From SVQP01 sp045660125 (GTDB lineage: Bacteria; Bacillota; Clostridia; Oscillospirales; CAG-272): a stretch of 25,643 nt of DNA. Positions 14,167 through 22,320 of the stretch are shown here, piece by piece. Position 1 is the stretch's first letter. Each line of letters opens with the position of its first letter. A program made the translations under genes and the position numbers. The DNA lies in contig JAZRDG010000012.1 of NCBI GenBank assembly GCA_045660125.1, positions 1 through 25,643 on the forward strand, written 5' to 3'. The notes under the pieces are model-generated. The model was not told the DNA's origin and searched no databases. It saw nothing but the letters and a program-made list of their open reading frames with translations.

Positions 14167-15009
14167 TTAAAGATCGTCAGGATTGACGCCTGCGGGGAGA
14201 GGGATACCGTCAAAAGCGGACGGACTCTGCTCTGCTTGCGGCGCGGGCTGCGCTGCCTCGGGTTGTTCTGTTGCTTGCTTTTTGATAATCAAGCCAAAGA
14301 CAAGCACGAATACTGCCAAGGCAATGGCGAGCAGCATCTCAAGAGCAAAGGAACTGTACATATAAATTCTTAAATACGTAACATATGCATTTAAGTCCAT
14401 GATGCCCGATTCAACGTTGTTCATCAGTATTCTTCCGAGAATCAGATTGATAAGCGAAAGCAGATTGGGAATCAGGATTATCAAAGCAACGGCGGGCTTG
14501 TGCAGCTCGGCTTTGATCTGCAGCCATTTTTGCTTTGCACGCAGCACGCTGATCGCATACACGGCAAGCAGATAAAGGGCTACGATTGTGGTAAACAGCA
14601 TATACACAACGCTTATGTAAGAAAGAAGCGTGAGCAAGTCGCCCATTGACATGGCTATATTCAGTCGGTAGTAAAACTCAATTATCAAGTTCTGCGCAAG
14701 TCCGGCCACCCAATTCAGCACACATGCAATCATCCAGATCACACTGACAATCAGCGTCAGTATGGAAAAGATGAGACCAAACACGCCCTGCTTACGCTTG
14801 GCTTGCTTGATGCCATAGATCAGCAGAAGGACGGTAGGCAGCATGACCGCAAGGCACAAAAAGATGCCTGAGGGCAGCGAGAAGGAGGTGCTTGAAAGGC
14901 TGCTTGCAACTATTACGTTGAGAATCAAGCTCAACACGCCGCAGCCTGCGTACAAAAACAACATGGCGGACGTGAGTATGGAGTTCATTCTGACAGTTTT
15001 AGCGTTCAT
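14167..15009 (-). CDS. Multi-pass membrane protein, paralogue of the repeat-tail protein
   Basis: 280 residues with about six membrane helices up to residue 242, then a hydrophilic Glu/Pro/Gln/Ala-rich tail ending GIPLPAGVNPDDL. Two blocks mirror the neighbouring protein: KQGVFGLIFSIL (73-84) against KKGKFDLIFSIV, and LRAKQKWLQIKAEL (156-169) against IKAEKKFMQLKAEL. The helix order around them is the same, so the two genes look like an old tandem duplication. Family and role unknown. The ATG at 15007-15009 has AGGAGG six bases upstream, 1 nt after the coaD stop; the longer reading frame would lie inside coaD. The tail is probably cytoplasmic if the basic loop is. Confidence 0.8.
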   Translation of the reverse strand: MNAKTVRMNSILTSAMLFLYAGCGVLSLILNVIVASSLSSTSFSLPSGIFLCLAVMLPTVLLLIYGIKQAKRKQGVFGLIFSILTLIVSVIWMIACVLNWVAGLAQNLIIEFYYRLNIAMSMGDLLTLLSYISVVYMLFTTIVALYLLAVYAISVLRAKQKWLQIKAELHKPAVALIILIPNLLSLINLILGRILMNNVESGIMDLNAYVTYLRIYMYSSFALEMLLAIALAVFVLVFGLIIKKQATEQPEAAQPAPQAEQSPSAFDGIPLPAGVNPDDL

Positions 15010-15010
15010 A

Positions 15011-15517
15011 TCATACCTCCTGATTTTTGCGTATCCACGCAAGCGCATCGGCTGCGAGAATGTCGGATAGATCCTGTCCTGCCGCAAGTCGCTCTCGTGC
15101 CAGCGTGGAGCTGACGTGTGCGTATGCGGGGTCTGCGGGGAGATACAGCGTGCGTGCACGGGGGTTATGCGCCAAATTCCAGGACGCGTGGATCTGCTCG
15201 TAGGCAAAATCCTGCTCGTTGCGCACGCCCTTGACGATGCAATCTGCGTCAAGCTCGTCGAATGCGTCGATCAGCATACCGCTTTTGATGAGCACGCTTA
15301 CGTTCGGTATATCTGCACAGGTCAGGCGCGCGATCTCGGCACGCTGCGTGCTGTCAAAGGCGTATTGCTTGACCTTGGCATCCTTGACGTAGTTGGTCAT
15401 ATCGTTGTTCATGATCAGCACGATCACCTCGTCAAAGATCTCGGCAGCGGCGGCAATCACCTGCTTATGCCCCAGCGTCATGGGATCAAAGCTGCCCGGG
15501 ATGATGGCGCGGCTCAT
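15011..15517 (-). CDS. coaD: Phosphopantetheine adenylyltransferase
   Basis: 168 residues, close to the family's usual 160. The enzyme joins 4'-phosphopantetheine and ATP to make dephospho-CoA, the penultimate step of CoA synthesis. The nucleotidyltransferase motif GSFDPMTLGH (8-17) includes the catalytic His17, and KGVRN (96-100) corresponds to the usual KGLRN. The late YAHVSST replaces the commoner 'ISSS' phosphate-binding block. Its start overlaps the rsmD stop (ATGA), the conserved rsmD-coaD order of many Bacillota. It is followed with a 1-nt gap by a membrane protein gene, which is not part of the usual neighbourhood. Confidence 0.95.
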   Translation of the reverse strand: MSRAIIPGSFDPMTLGHKQVIAAAAEIFDEVIVLIMNNDMTNYVKDAKVKQYAFDSTQRAEIARLTCADIPNVSVLIKSGMLIDAFDELDADCIVKGVRNEQDFAYEQIHASWNLAHNPRARTLYLPADPAYAHVSSTLARERLAAGQDLSDILAADALAWIRKNQEV

Positions 15518-16089
15518 TCCGCGTCCTCCATAACAGGCTCAAGAATGGTAACGAACGAGGAGGCGTGATGCGTTTTGCCTACCACACGGTAGCGGTCGCA
15601 AAGCGCGAAATGCTTACCCCAGATGTTCTCCTTATCCGATTCGCAGATCACGCGCGCACCGGGCTTTAAGAGATCGTAGCGCAAAAGCAGCAGCAGCGAC
15701 TCGGAAAGCGCGTCGGATGCGTAGGGCGGATCCAAAAATACGATATCGTATTGCTCCCTGCCCTGTCTGCTCTTCAGGAAATCGGCATAATCCGACTTGA
15801 CCACAAAGCAATCGGGCGCGAGCTTGGTTTTGAGCATATTTTTGTAGATGACGTCCACGGCGGGCTTGGATTTATCCACGATGATGGCGTGGCGCGCACC
15901 GCGCGATACGGCTTCAAGTCCCATTTGTCCCGAGCCTCCGAACAGATCCAGTACGTCTCTTCCCTCAATATCAAATTGGATCATGGAAAACACGGCTTGT
16001 TTGACTCTCTCGGTAGTAGGACGGGTGTCCGTGCCCTCCAAGGTATAAAGCTTGCAGCCTCTTGCCTTTCCTGTAATAATTCTCATCAT
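15514..16089 (-). CDS. rsmD: 16S rRNA (guanine(966)-N(2))-methyltransferase
   Basis: 191 residues, normal length. It methylates G966 (E. coli numbering) of 16S rRNA during 30S assembly. Visible motifs: the N-terminal MRIITGKARG, RPTTERVKQAVFSM (23-36), the SAM-binding DLFGGSGQMGLEA (48-60) and the N6/N2-methylase catalytic DPPY (120-123). Two adjacent ATGs (16089 and 16086) are possible and neither has a strong ribosome binding site, though the upstream uvrC stop is only 6 nt away, so translation may be coupled. Overlaps coaD by 4 nt. Confidence 0.94.
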   Translation of the reverse strand: MMRIITGKARGCKLYTLEGTDTRPTTERVKQAVFSMIQFDIEGRDVLDLFGGSGQMGLEAVSRGARHAIIVDKSKPAVDVIYKNMLKTKLAPDCFVVKSDYADFLKSRQGREQYDIVFLDPPYASDALSESLLLLLRYDLLKPGARVICESDKENIWGKHFALCDRYRVVGKTHHASSFVTILEPVMEDAE

Positions 16090-16095
16090 AGTAAT

Positions 16096-17931
16096 CTATC
16101 TCTTTTCCTTAAAATATGCGATAATTGCGTCTGCATCCTTTTCTCCGATGCCCTTGATTGCCAGCAGCTGCGCTTTATCTGCGCGCTTGACGGCTTGCAA
16201 GCCGCCCGGCATTTTTAAGAGTGCCGCTGCCTTGGCAGGGCCGATGCCCGGGATCTGCGTTAATGTGGAGGTCACCAGCGTTTTGCCCTTGGCTTTTTTC
16301 ATGCTGCCCACGGTATAGCGGTGCACCTCTTCCTGTATGCCGTAAATAAACTGAAACACCGCGGTCTCCTTTGCGATGCTGATCTCGTCCCGGTCTGTGC
16401 AAAGCGCGCGCGTTTTATGAAAGTCATCCTTGACCATACCGAAAATCGGCACGTCAATGCCCATCTCGCGTGCAAGCTCGCGCACCACGCCTACGTGTCC
16501 GCGTCCGCCGTCCAAAAGGATCAGGTCGGGATATTCCGAAAAGCTGCCCTCTGCGTCTGCCAGGTGGGCAAAGCGGCGCGAAAGTGCCTCTCGCATGCTG
16601 GCATAGTCGTCGGTTCCCTCGACCGATTTGATCTTGAAGGTGCGATAATCGCGCTTTGAGAACGTGCCGTCCTTGGTCACGATCATGCCTGCTGTCAAGT
16701 GCTCCTTGCCGAAATTGGAGATATCGTACGCCTCGATGCGCGCAGGATAGCTCTCCAGCTCCAGTATATGCGCAAGACGCAGCAAAACTCCCTCGCGCTT
16801 GCTTTCATGCGTTGCACTTTTCTCGGCAACCTCACGTGCATTTGCGGTCACGGTCTCGCACAGCGCGCGCAGCTGTCCCCGTTCGGGCGTGCGCAGCTCG
16901 ACCTTGCGCCCTGCAAGCTTACCTAAAAATTCGGCAGCCGTGGCGCGCGTGTCCTCGTCGGGCGAGAATGAGATCAGGATCAGCTTGGGAATATCCGATC
17001 GACCTCTGTACAAATCGCAGATAAACGACACGAGCGAATCGTGATCGGTGATATTTTCTTTATCAAACAGGTAATCCTGCTTGTCGGTACAAACGCCGCC
17101 GCGCACAAAGAATACCGAGAGCGCGGACAGTACGCCATCGTCGTACAAGCCGAATACGTCGTAATCGTCATCGGGTGCGCCAACCACGCTTTGCTTTTGC
17201 GAAAGCCTATCCAGCGCGGCAATGGTATCGCGGCAAACTGCTGCCGCCTCGTACCGCTCCTGCTCTGCCAAGGCATACATCTGCTCGGTCAGGCGGCGCT
17301 TTTCGGCGGCGGTATTGCCGCGCAGCAGCTCAGCGGCGGTATGGATCTTGTCAGCATAATCCTCGGGAGTTACCTTGCCCGTGCAAACGCCGCAGCATTG
17401 CTTGATCTGATAATACAGGCAGGGGCGCTCCTTGCCGATCTGCTCGGGAAATTTGCGCTTGCAGTTTGGCAGCTGCAAAGCCTTTTGCAACGACCCGATC
17501 ACCGCATACACGGTGGACGTGCCCGAATACGGCCCGAAATACTTGCCCTTATCCGCCTCGCGCTTACGCGTCATGACCACGCGCGGATAGGTCTCGTCGG
17601 TGATCTTGATATACGGATAGGACTTTGCGTCCTTTAGCCTGATATTGTACTTGGGGGTATATTGCTTGATCAGCGTGTTTTCAAGGGAGAGCGCTTCGAT
17701 CTCGGTTTCGCACAGAATGTAGTCAAACGCGTGCACGCGCTCGACCATACGCGCGGTCTTGGCGTTCTTTTCACTGTTTTGAAAATACTGCGACACGCGG
17801 TTTTTGAGCTTACGGGATTTGCCCACGTAAATGACCTTGCCCGCGGCGTCCTTCATGATATACACACCCGGGGTCAAGGGCAGCGCGTTTGCTTTATCCA
17901 ACAGCTGCTGCAGTCTTTCCTGATCTGCCAT
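16096..17931 (-). CDS. uvrC: Excinuclease ABC subunit C
   Basis: 611 residues, full length. UvrC makes both cuts around a DNA lesion within the UvrABC nucleotide excision repair pathway. Domains in order: GIY-YIG nuclease (about 15-95; G22-V-Y24 and YVGKS with Tyr35), a cysteine-containing region (CCGVCTGKVTPEDY), the UvrB-interacting UVR segment (about 195-235), the RNase H-like nuclease (with AYDISNFGKEHLTAGMIV and LLDGGRGH) and tandem helix-hairpin-helix motifs at the C-terminus (IPGIGPAKAAAL, IKGIGEKDA). The ATG at 17929-17931 has a perfect AAAGGAGG; the 18 residues added by the longer frame do not fit the family. First gene of uvrC-rsmD-coaD plus two membrane genes, with only about 25 nt between the ptsH-like terminator and its ribosome binding site. 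Confidence 0.95.
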   Translation of the reverse strand: MADQERLQQLLDKANALPLTPGVYIMKDAAGKVIYVGKSRKLKNRVSQYFQNSEKNAKTARMVERVHAFDYILCETEIEALSLENTLIKQYTPKYNIRLKDAKSYPYIKITDETYPRVVMTRKREADKGKYFGPYSGTSTVYAVIGSLQKALQLPNCKRKFPEQIGKERPCLYYQIKQCCGVCTGKVTPEDYADKIHTAAELLRGNTAAEKRRLTEQMYALAEQERYEAAAVCRDTIAALDRLSQKQSVVGAPDDDYDVFGLYDDGVLSALSVFFVRGGVCTDKQDYLFDKENITDHDSLVSFICDLYRGRSDIPKLILISFSPDEDTRATAAEFLGKLAGRKVELRTPERGQLRALCETVTANAREVAEKSATHESKREGVLLRLAHILELESYPARIEAYDISNFGKEHLTAGMIVTKDGTFSKRDYRTFKIKSVEGTDDYASMREALSRRFAHLADAEGSFSEYPDLILLDGGRGHVGVVRELAREMGIDVPIFGMVKDDFHKTRALCTDRDEISIAKETAVFQFIYGIQEEVHRYTVGSMKKAKGKTLVTSTLTQIPGIGPAKAAALLKMPGGLQAVKRADKAQLLAIKGIGEKDADAIIAYFKEKR

Positions 17932-17956
17932 AGCGTCCTCCTTTCTTGCAATTACG

Positions 17957-18004
17957 AAAAAAACGGTGTGCGGACACTTTGCCATGTCCCCTCACACCGT
18001 TTTA
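17957..18004 (-). terminator. Terminator between the HPr gene and uvrC
   Basis: A two-part hairpin on the minus strand: outer stem AAAACGGTGTG paired with CACACCGTTTT, inner stem GGACA/TGTCC, then seven T residues. It begins 16 nt after the HPr stop. Confidence 0.88.
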
Positions 18005-18019
18005 TACAAGCCGTTTGCC

Positions 18020-18283
18020 TTATTCGGAGAAGCCGGAATTGATGAGTGCCTGCAAGCCCTGCAGTGCAAGCTCTTCATCCTGTCCATCCGCAGTCAGCGT
18101 AACAGACATGCCCTTGGCAATACCCAAAGACAAAACGCCCAAAAGGCTCTTTGCATTGACCTTGCGTGCTTCCTTCTCGATCCAGATCGAGCATCTGTAG
18201 CTATTCGCCTTCTGAATGAAGAAGGTGGCAGGTCTGGCATGCAAACCGCTCGCATTGGTAATAACAACTTGACAAGACTTCAT
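18020..18283 (-). CDS. HPr family phosphocarrier protein
   Basis: 87 residues, normal HPr length. The active-site block ASGLHARPATFF puts the phosphorylatable histidine exactly at His15, and NAKSLLGVLSLG places the regulatory serine at Ser46, so both PTS relay and HPr kinase regulation are possible (a Crh-type protein would lack His15). No other PTS gene is in the window. It may be the general ptsH product or an additional HPr copy, hence no symbol. ATG at 18281-18283 with GGGAGAA upstream; the longer reading frame would place its start inside the promoter. In several clostridia an HPr-like gene and uvrC flank the rapZ-yvcK-whiA genes, which are absent here. Confidence 0.93.
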   Translation of the reverse strand: MKSCQVVITNASGLHARPATFFIQKANSYRCSIWIEKEARKVNAKSLLGVLSLGIAKGMSVTLTADGQDEELALQGLQALINSGFSE

Positions 18284-18326
18284 ATATTTCTCCCGTTCCT
18301 TTGATAGTAATACAGACAGTTCTACT

Positions 18327-18361
18327 ACCATAAGTATAACAAAAGCGCGTGTCAAAATCAA
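18327..18361 (-). promoter_or_regulatory. Promoter region of the HPr gene
   Basis: Two overlapping readings both have 17-bp spacers on the minus strand: TTGACA (18350-18355) with TATGGT (18327-18332), and TTGATT (18356-18361) with TATACT (18333-18338). One or both may be used. Confidence 0.7.
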
Positions 18362-18451
18362 GCGTCATTCTATAGGAATTTTTGACAAGTGCATCAGCAT
18401 ATTTCCGTCAATTTGCACAATTTTCTTGACGGTTGATTTATCTTGCTAAAA

Positions 18452-18967
18452 TCAGCCCTGTTCAGGCTCCTCGTGAGTCTGCTCGGTGATCTGCAAAATG
18501 CGCACGTTGACCGAAACGGTGTCGGTATAAATCTCCAAAACCTGTCCGGGTGTGAGCATGTAAGAGCCGCCGATCACCAGCGTTCCCTGCTCCAGCTCGC
18601 CGGGTACGGAGCGGATCACGCCCTTGACGCACAAGGGGGCTTGCTCGCCGTTCGTCTGTTGCAGCACAGACACTGCGCTGCCGTCAATATGCTCCTCGTG
18701 CACGGCAAGCGCACCGATGCGCAGGCCTGTTGCACCGTCATATACGGGGTCGCCGCTATCCAGATAGTCAGCATAGCTTTGATGTGCATTCTCGATCTCG
18801 AAATACACCATATAAGATTCCCCTGCCTCGACGCGCGCGTTGGGATCGTAAATAAAGCAACGGTATACAACGCCCGCAATGCATGCGGCGATCAGAAATC
18901 CGATAAAGATATCTATAAAAATACCGCCCGAGGTAAACAGCTTTCTATTCTTCTCTGCTTTGCTCAT
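18452..18967 (-). CDS. DUF4330-like single-pass membrane protein (second of two)
   Basis: 171 residues. A short basic cytoplasmic start (MSKAEKNRKLFT) precedes one membrane helix (about 15-37: IDIFIGFLIAACIAGVVY), then an outside domain with small strands: GDPVYDGATGLRIGAL and later LTPGQVLEIYTDTVSVNVRI. The 'GD.VYD..TG..IG' pattern suggests DUF4330, a family with no assigned function. It follows another protein of the same plan with a 1-nt gap, and both follow the O-antigen-ligase-like gene, which suggests they belong with envelope polysaccharide work. ATG at 18965-18967 with AAGGGGAG upstream. Last gene before the HPr promoter; no good terminator follows it. Confidence 0.6.
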   Translation of the reverse strand: MSKAEKNRKLFTSGGIFIDIFIGFLIAACIAGVVYRCFIYDPNARVEAGESYMVYFEIENAHQSYADYLDSGDPVYDGATGLRIGALAVHEEHIDGSAVSVLQQTNGEQAPLCVKGVIRSVPGELEQGTLVIGGSYMLTPGQVLEIYTDTVSVNVRILQITEQTHEEPEQG

Positions 18968-18968
18968 A

Positions 18969-19565
18969 TCAAGACTCCCCTTCCGTGATCTGCAGCTCCA
19001 CGATTGCAGCGTCGCCCACAAGTCCGCTGAAACGGCAGGTATACTCCTTGCCTACTGCGATCTTGATTTTGTCTGCAAAGTAACCAAGCTTATAGTTGTA
19101 GTCAGCCGTCGTGCGTACGACAACGTATACGTCCGCAGTGCCGTCCTCGTTATTTTGCGTGGATACCGAAAGCACCTCGCCTACGGGCGTGCTCTCCTCT
19201 TGTTCCAGCACGAACACGTTACTGTCAGGCAATACCACGCATTTTCCCTCTGCGTCAAACGCAAGCTCTGCGCGAACGTCCTCTACCAGCAGCGTATACG
19301 TAATTTCTTTTTGTGCATAGCGCGTTGCAAAATAGTTGCCCAGCGCATAAACACCCCAAGCAGCACCCGCGATAACGGCAAGCAGCACGATCACGATCAG
19401 AATATCCACGGCAATGGGCAAGCCCTTTTTGCGGGGCTTTTTCACCTTGGGGGCTTTATGGATCTTCTTCTTGCTTTCGCTGACGGGCGCAAAGGTAGCT
19501 TCCGGCGTGATGCTGGATGCCTTTTGATCGTCCGTGGCGATTTGATTTTTCTTATGATCAGACAT
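18969..19565 (-). CDS. DUF4330-like single-pass membrane protein (first of two)
   Basis: 198 residues. A long Lys/Ala/Pro-rich cytoplasmic tail (about 1-48, with KKKIHKAPKVKKPRKKG) leads to one membrane helix (about 49-76). The outside domain has strands of the same plan as the next gene's product, including DSNVFVLEQEESTPVGEVLS and VGKEYTCRFSGLVGD. Pairwise identity to the neighbour is low, but the layout agrees: tail, helix, small beta domain, ending in 'VELQIT' / 'VRILQIT'. Family DUF4330 is my best guess. ATG at 19563-19565 with AAGGGGAA about ten bases upstream. Co-transcribed with the polymerase-like gene 25 nt upstream. Confidence 0.55.
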   Translation of the reverse strand: MSDHKKNQIATDDQKASSITPEATFAPVSESKKKIHKAPKVKKPRKKGLPIAVDILIVIVLLAVIAGAAWGVYALGNYFATRYAQKEITYTLLVEDVRAELAFDAEGKCVVLPDSNVFVLEQEESTPVGEVLSVSTQNNEDGTADVYVVVRTTADYNYKLGYFADKIKIAVGKEYTCRFSGLVGDAAIVELQITEGES

Positions 19566-19590
19566 GAAAATGTTCCCCTTCTTAATAATC

Positions 19591-21588
19591 TTATCTTGTA
19601 CGGAATGCGATATCCGAGCGTTCTACGTTGCCCGTATGCGATTGCACCGCACGCACGTGCATCTCGTATTGTGTGCGTACGCTTGCAACGGTTGTGCCAA
19701 TGACCAGCCAAAACAGACCGAACAGGCTTGCATTATTCATCATGTTGCAGGAAATGCTCATGACCAGCACGCCGACAACACCCGCAAGTCCTGCGCAAAC
19801 GCGCGCCTTGGTTGCGCGGTGACCGCCCCAATGCAAATAGGTCAGCACACCGATCATAAACAGCAGCACTACGCAAGCAAGCATCAAAACGCCGATCCAG
19901 CCACACTCTGCAAGCAGCTGCAGATACGTGCTGGGGATCTCTGTGACGTGCTCCATACCGGGTGCGGCATAATATGCAAGCACGCGGTGCACCGCAAGAT
20001 CACCAAAGCCAACGCCAAGCAGATTGTCACGCGACATTTGCAGCACGCCCTGATGGATCAGGCGTCTGTATGCAGCACCGTCCACGTGGGCAGTGATCAC
20101 TTCAAATACAGTTTTTACAACGACATGGTTCTGAATACCGAACAGTGCGTTGAGCTCCTTATACCACACAGCACCGCAGCTAACGGGAAACGCAGCCAGC
20201 ATAGCAGCGCTCAGGGTGCGATAGCTATAGGTAAATAAGAACAGCGCAATGGATACCGCAAAGCCGAGCCACACGCCAAATTGCATGGTCAAGGCGACCG
20301 AAACGCAGGCTGCGGATAAGCAAAGCATCTTCCAGAAAAAGCCCGTAATGGTGCGCTTGCCCATCAGACCGCCAAGCATGATCGGCAAAAGGATCATCAG
20401 CATGCCGCCCACCAGAGTGCTCTGTCCGAAATACGCATCGTATCTTGCAAACATCTTGGCAAACATGGTCAGATCCACGCGCGCGATGGTCATATCCAAA
20501 AAGTACAGGATCTGCGCCATGGGCAGCACGCTGAACACGGCAAGCACCGCGCCAGAAAACGCAAGCAGCTTGTAGCATCTGTCCAGCCACTCACGGGAGC
20601 GGATCAGATTGACCGTCGGGAAATACATGGCAATCAGCACCGCGTAACCAATACCGTACGCAACGCTGAGCAGCCCGCCCTGCGTCAATATGCTCTGCAG
20701 AGCAAAGACAGCCATCAGTAACAGCACCACGAAATCCAACAGGCGCACGTGCATAACGCGCTTACCGCGAATGAGCTTACTGACAAAGCCGATCAAGGTG
20801 ACGGCAGAAATTGCGACTGCGCAAACCGCGGGATAGCCTGTCATCCACCAAAATCCGATCGTTGCCGCAGCAAGCAGCACGCCGCCCTCGGGAATATACA
20901 GCACGGTGATGGCAAGCACCAAAATCATCAGCACACCGGGCACGGCGGCAGGATGCACAAAGAAGGTCAAAGCACCGGTGCCTGCACCGAAGATCAGCGC
21001 AGCATACACCATCAGCGTACTGCCGCGTTCCCTTTCCGTGCTCTTTTTCAGCTGCTCCAGCCCAAGGTAAGAGCGCAGCACCATGCCTAAGAAACGGCTG
21101 CCAAAGGCAGCGCGATACAAGGATTTACCCGTGCAAAGCAGCGGCAGCGAGGCAAATGCAATGATAATGCCCGCAATTCCCCAGCCAAGGTCACCCGCAT
21201 AAACAACCGAAAGCCTTTCTGCAACAAAGTACACGGCAGCGCCGACGGCGCCGTACATCAGGAAGAAAATACCGTATACGTTCAGCGGACAGTGAATGAA
21301 AAATTTGATCAACCGATCCAAGGAGCGCAATATGATGCTGTGCTCTATCAAAAAGGCACATCTTAGGCGCAGCTTGTGCAATCTATGGAGCAGCTTTCCG
21401 TCAGGTGCACCGAACACCTTGGTGCAGATCTCGCTCCAGCGATGCTCCAATGCGTCATAGGAAGTCAACAGTCTTGCGGGGAAGCTATTGATCAGCAAGG
21501 TATACAGCCAGAGTGACAGACGGTTGAACAGATGGAAAAACAGTGAGCCTACTTTTTTCTTTTTGGGCGCACTTTTTTGCTCGATCAA
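19591..21588 (-). CDS. O-antigen ligase / Wzy polymerase-like membrane protein
   Basis: 665 residues with roughly twelve to fourteen membrane helices. The central and late part resembles the Wzy_C domain of O-antigen ligases and polymerases: FGQSTLVGGMLMILLPIMLG, a DNLLGVGFGD block (521-530) in the large periplasm-side loop, and STYLQLLAECGWIGVLML (553-570). Gram-positive members usually polymerise or attach exopolysaccharide or teichoic-type glycans, so that is the likeliest role. The N-terminal 90 residues are basic and unusual, with KKKKVGSLFF near the start. The start is a TTG (21586-21588) with GGAGG seven bases upstream, 14 nt after the trmD stop. It is thus in the rimM-trmD operon, an uncommon place. 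Confidence 0.8.
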   Translation of the reverse strand: MIEQKSAPKKKKVGSLFFHLFNRLSLWLYTLLINSFPARLLTSYDALEHRWSEICTKVFGAPDGKLLHRLHKLRLRCAFLIEHSIILRSLDRLIKFFIHCPLNVYGIFFLMYGAVGAAVYFVAERLSVVYAGDLGWGIAGIIIAFASLPLLCTGKSLYRAAFGSRFLGMVLRSYLGLEQLKKSTERERGSTLMVYAALIFGAGTGALTFFVHPAAVPGVLMILVLAITVLYIPEGGVLLAAATIGFWWMTGYPAVCAVAISAVTLIGFVSKLIRGKRVMHVRLLDFVVLLLMAVFALQSILTQGGLLSVAYGIGYAVLIAMYFPTVNLIRSREWLDRCYKLLAFSGAVLAVFSVLPMAQILYFLDMTIARVDLTMFAKMFARYDAYFGQSTLVGGMLMILLPIMLGGLMGKRTITGFFWKMLCLSAACVSVALTMQFGVWLGFAVSIALFLFTYSYRTLSAAMLAAFPVSCGAVWYKELNALFGIQNHVVVKTVFEVITAHVDGAAYRRLIHQGVLQMSRDNLLGVGFGDLAVHRVLAYYAAPGMEHVTEIPSTYLQLLAECGWIGVLMLACVVLLFMIGVLTYLHWGGHRATKARVCAGLAGVVGVLVMSISCNMMNNASLFGLFWLVIGTTVASVRTQYEMHVRAVQSHTGNVERSDIAFRTR

Positions 21589-21602
21589 AACGCTCCCTCC
21601 TT

Positions 21603-22304
21603 TCAGTCGTTATCGTTTAACAAATCGGGTCTTTGGCGCGCGGTCTTTTCGGTTGCCTGCTGCAGCCGCCACGCGTCTATGTTGGCGTGGTGTCCCGAGA
21701 TCAGCACGTCGGGCACCTTTACGCCATGCCATTCGTAAGGTCTTGTGTATTGGGGGTATTCCAGCAGCCCCGAGGAAATGCTTTCCTTTTCGTAGCATTC
21801 GGGATCGGCAAGCACGCCCTCGCAAAGGCGCGCCACGCAGTCAACCAGAATGCAGGCAGGGATCTCGCCGCCCGTGAGCACGTAATCGCCGATCGAAAGC
21901 TCCTCGTCCACGATCTCCTCGATCACGCGGCAATCAATGCCCTCGTAGTGTCCGCAAAGCAGCACCAAATTATCATACTGTGCAAGCTCCTCTGCCTTTT
22001 TCTGCGTGAGCACCTTGCCTGCGGGGGAAAGATAGATCACGCGGCGTGAGCCTGTAAAGCCGTCCTCAGCCTGCTTGCGCAGCACGCCCTGGAAGCAATT
22101 ATACACGGGCGGTGCTGCCATCAGCATGCCCTTGCCACCGCCGTAGGGCGTGTCGTCCACGCGGCGATGCTTGTCCTCGGAGTAGTCCCTGATCTGGTGG
22201 GTATGCACCTCGATCGCGCCGCTCTTTTGCGCGCGCCCGATAATGCTTTCGCCAAGCACGTAGCCTACCAGCTCGGGAAACAGGGTCATAATATCAAATC
22301 TCAT
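21603..22304 (-). CDS. trmD: tRNA (guanine(37)-N(1))-methyltransferase
   Basis: 233 residues, usual length. TrmD methylates G37 next to the anticodon and keeps the reading frame during translation. The trefoil-knot SAM-binding segments are visible: DDTPYGGGKGM (50-60), LLCGHYEGIDCRV (115-127) and the signature SIGDYVLTGGEIP (137-149). The C-terminal HANIDAWR also fits. ATG at 22302-22304 with AAAGGG upstream; the 28 extra residues of the longer frame belong to the rimM end. It follows rimM by 16 nt, the conserved rimM-trmD order. No rpsP, ffh or rplS is in the window. Confidence 0.96.
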   Translation of the reverse strand: MRFDIMTLFPELVGYVLGESIIGRAQKSGAIEVHTHQIRDYSEDKHRRVDDTPYGGGKGMLMAAPPVYNCFQGVLRKQAEDGFTGSRRVIYLSPAGKVLTQKKAEELAQYDNLVLLCGHYEGIDCRVIEEIVDEELSIGDYVLTGGEIPACILVDCVARLCEGVLADPECYEKESISSGLLEYPQYTRPYEWHGVKVPDVLISGHHANIDAWRLQQATEKTARQRPDLLNDND

Positions 22305-22320
22305 ATGTATTCCCTTTCGA

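Noticed and set aside
15010..15252. N-terminal extension of the second membrane protein to a start at 15252
   Set aside because: The added residues lie inside coaD in another frame and have no family resemblance; the ATG at 15007-15009 has an ideal AGGAGG site.
18405..18432. Inverted repeat CCGTCAA/TTGACGG in the gap after the second DUF4330-like gene, considered as a terminator
   Set aside because: Only 7 bp with a 14-nt loop and no T-tract on either strand; it may be chance or a protein site, but nothing supports a call.
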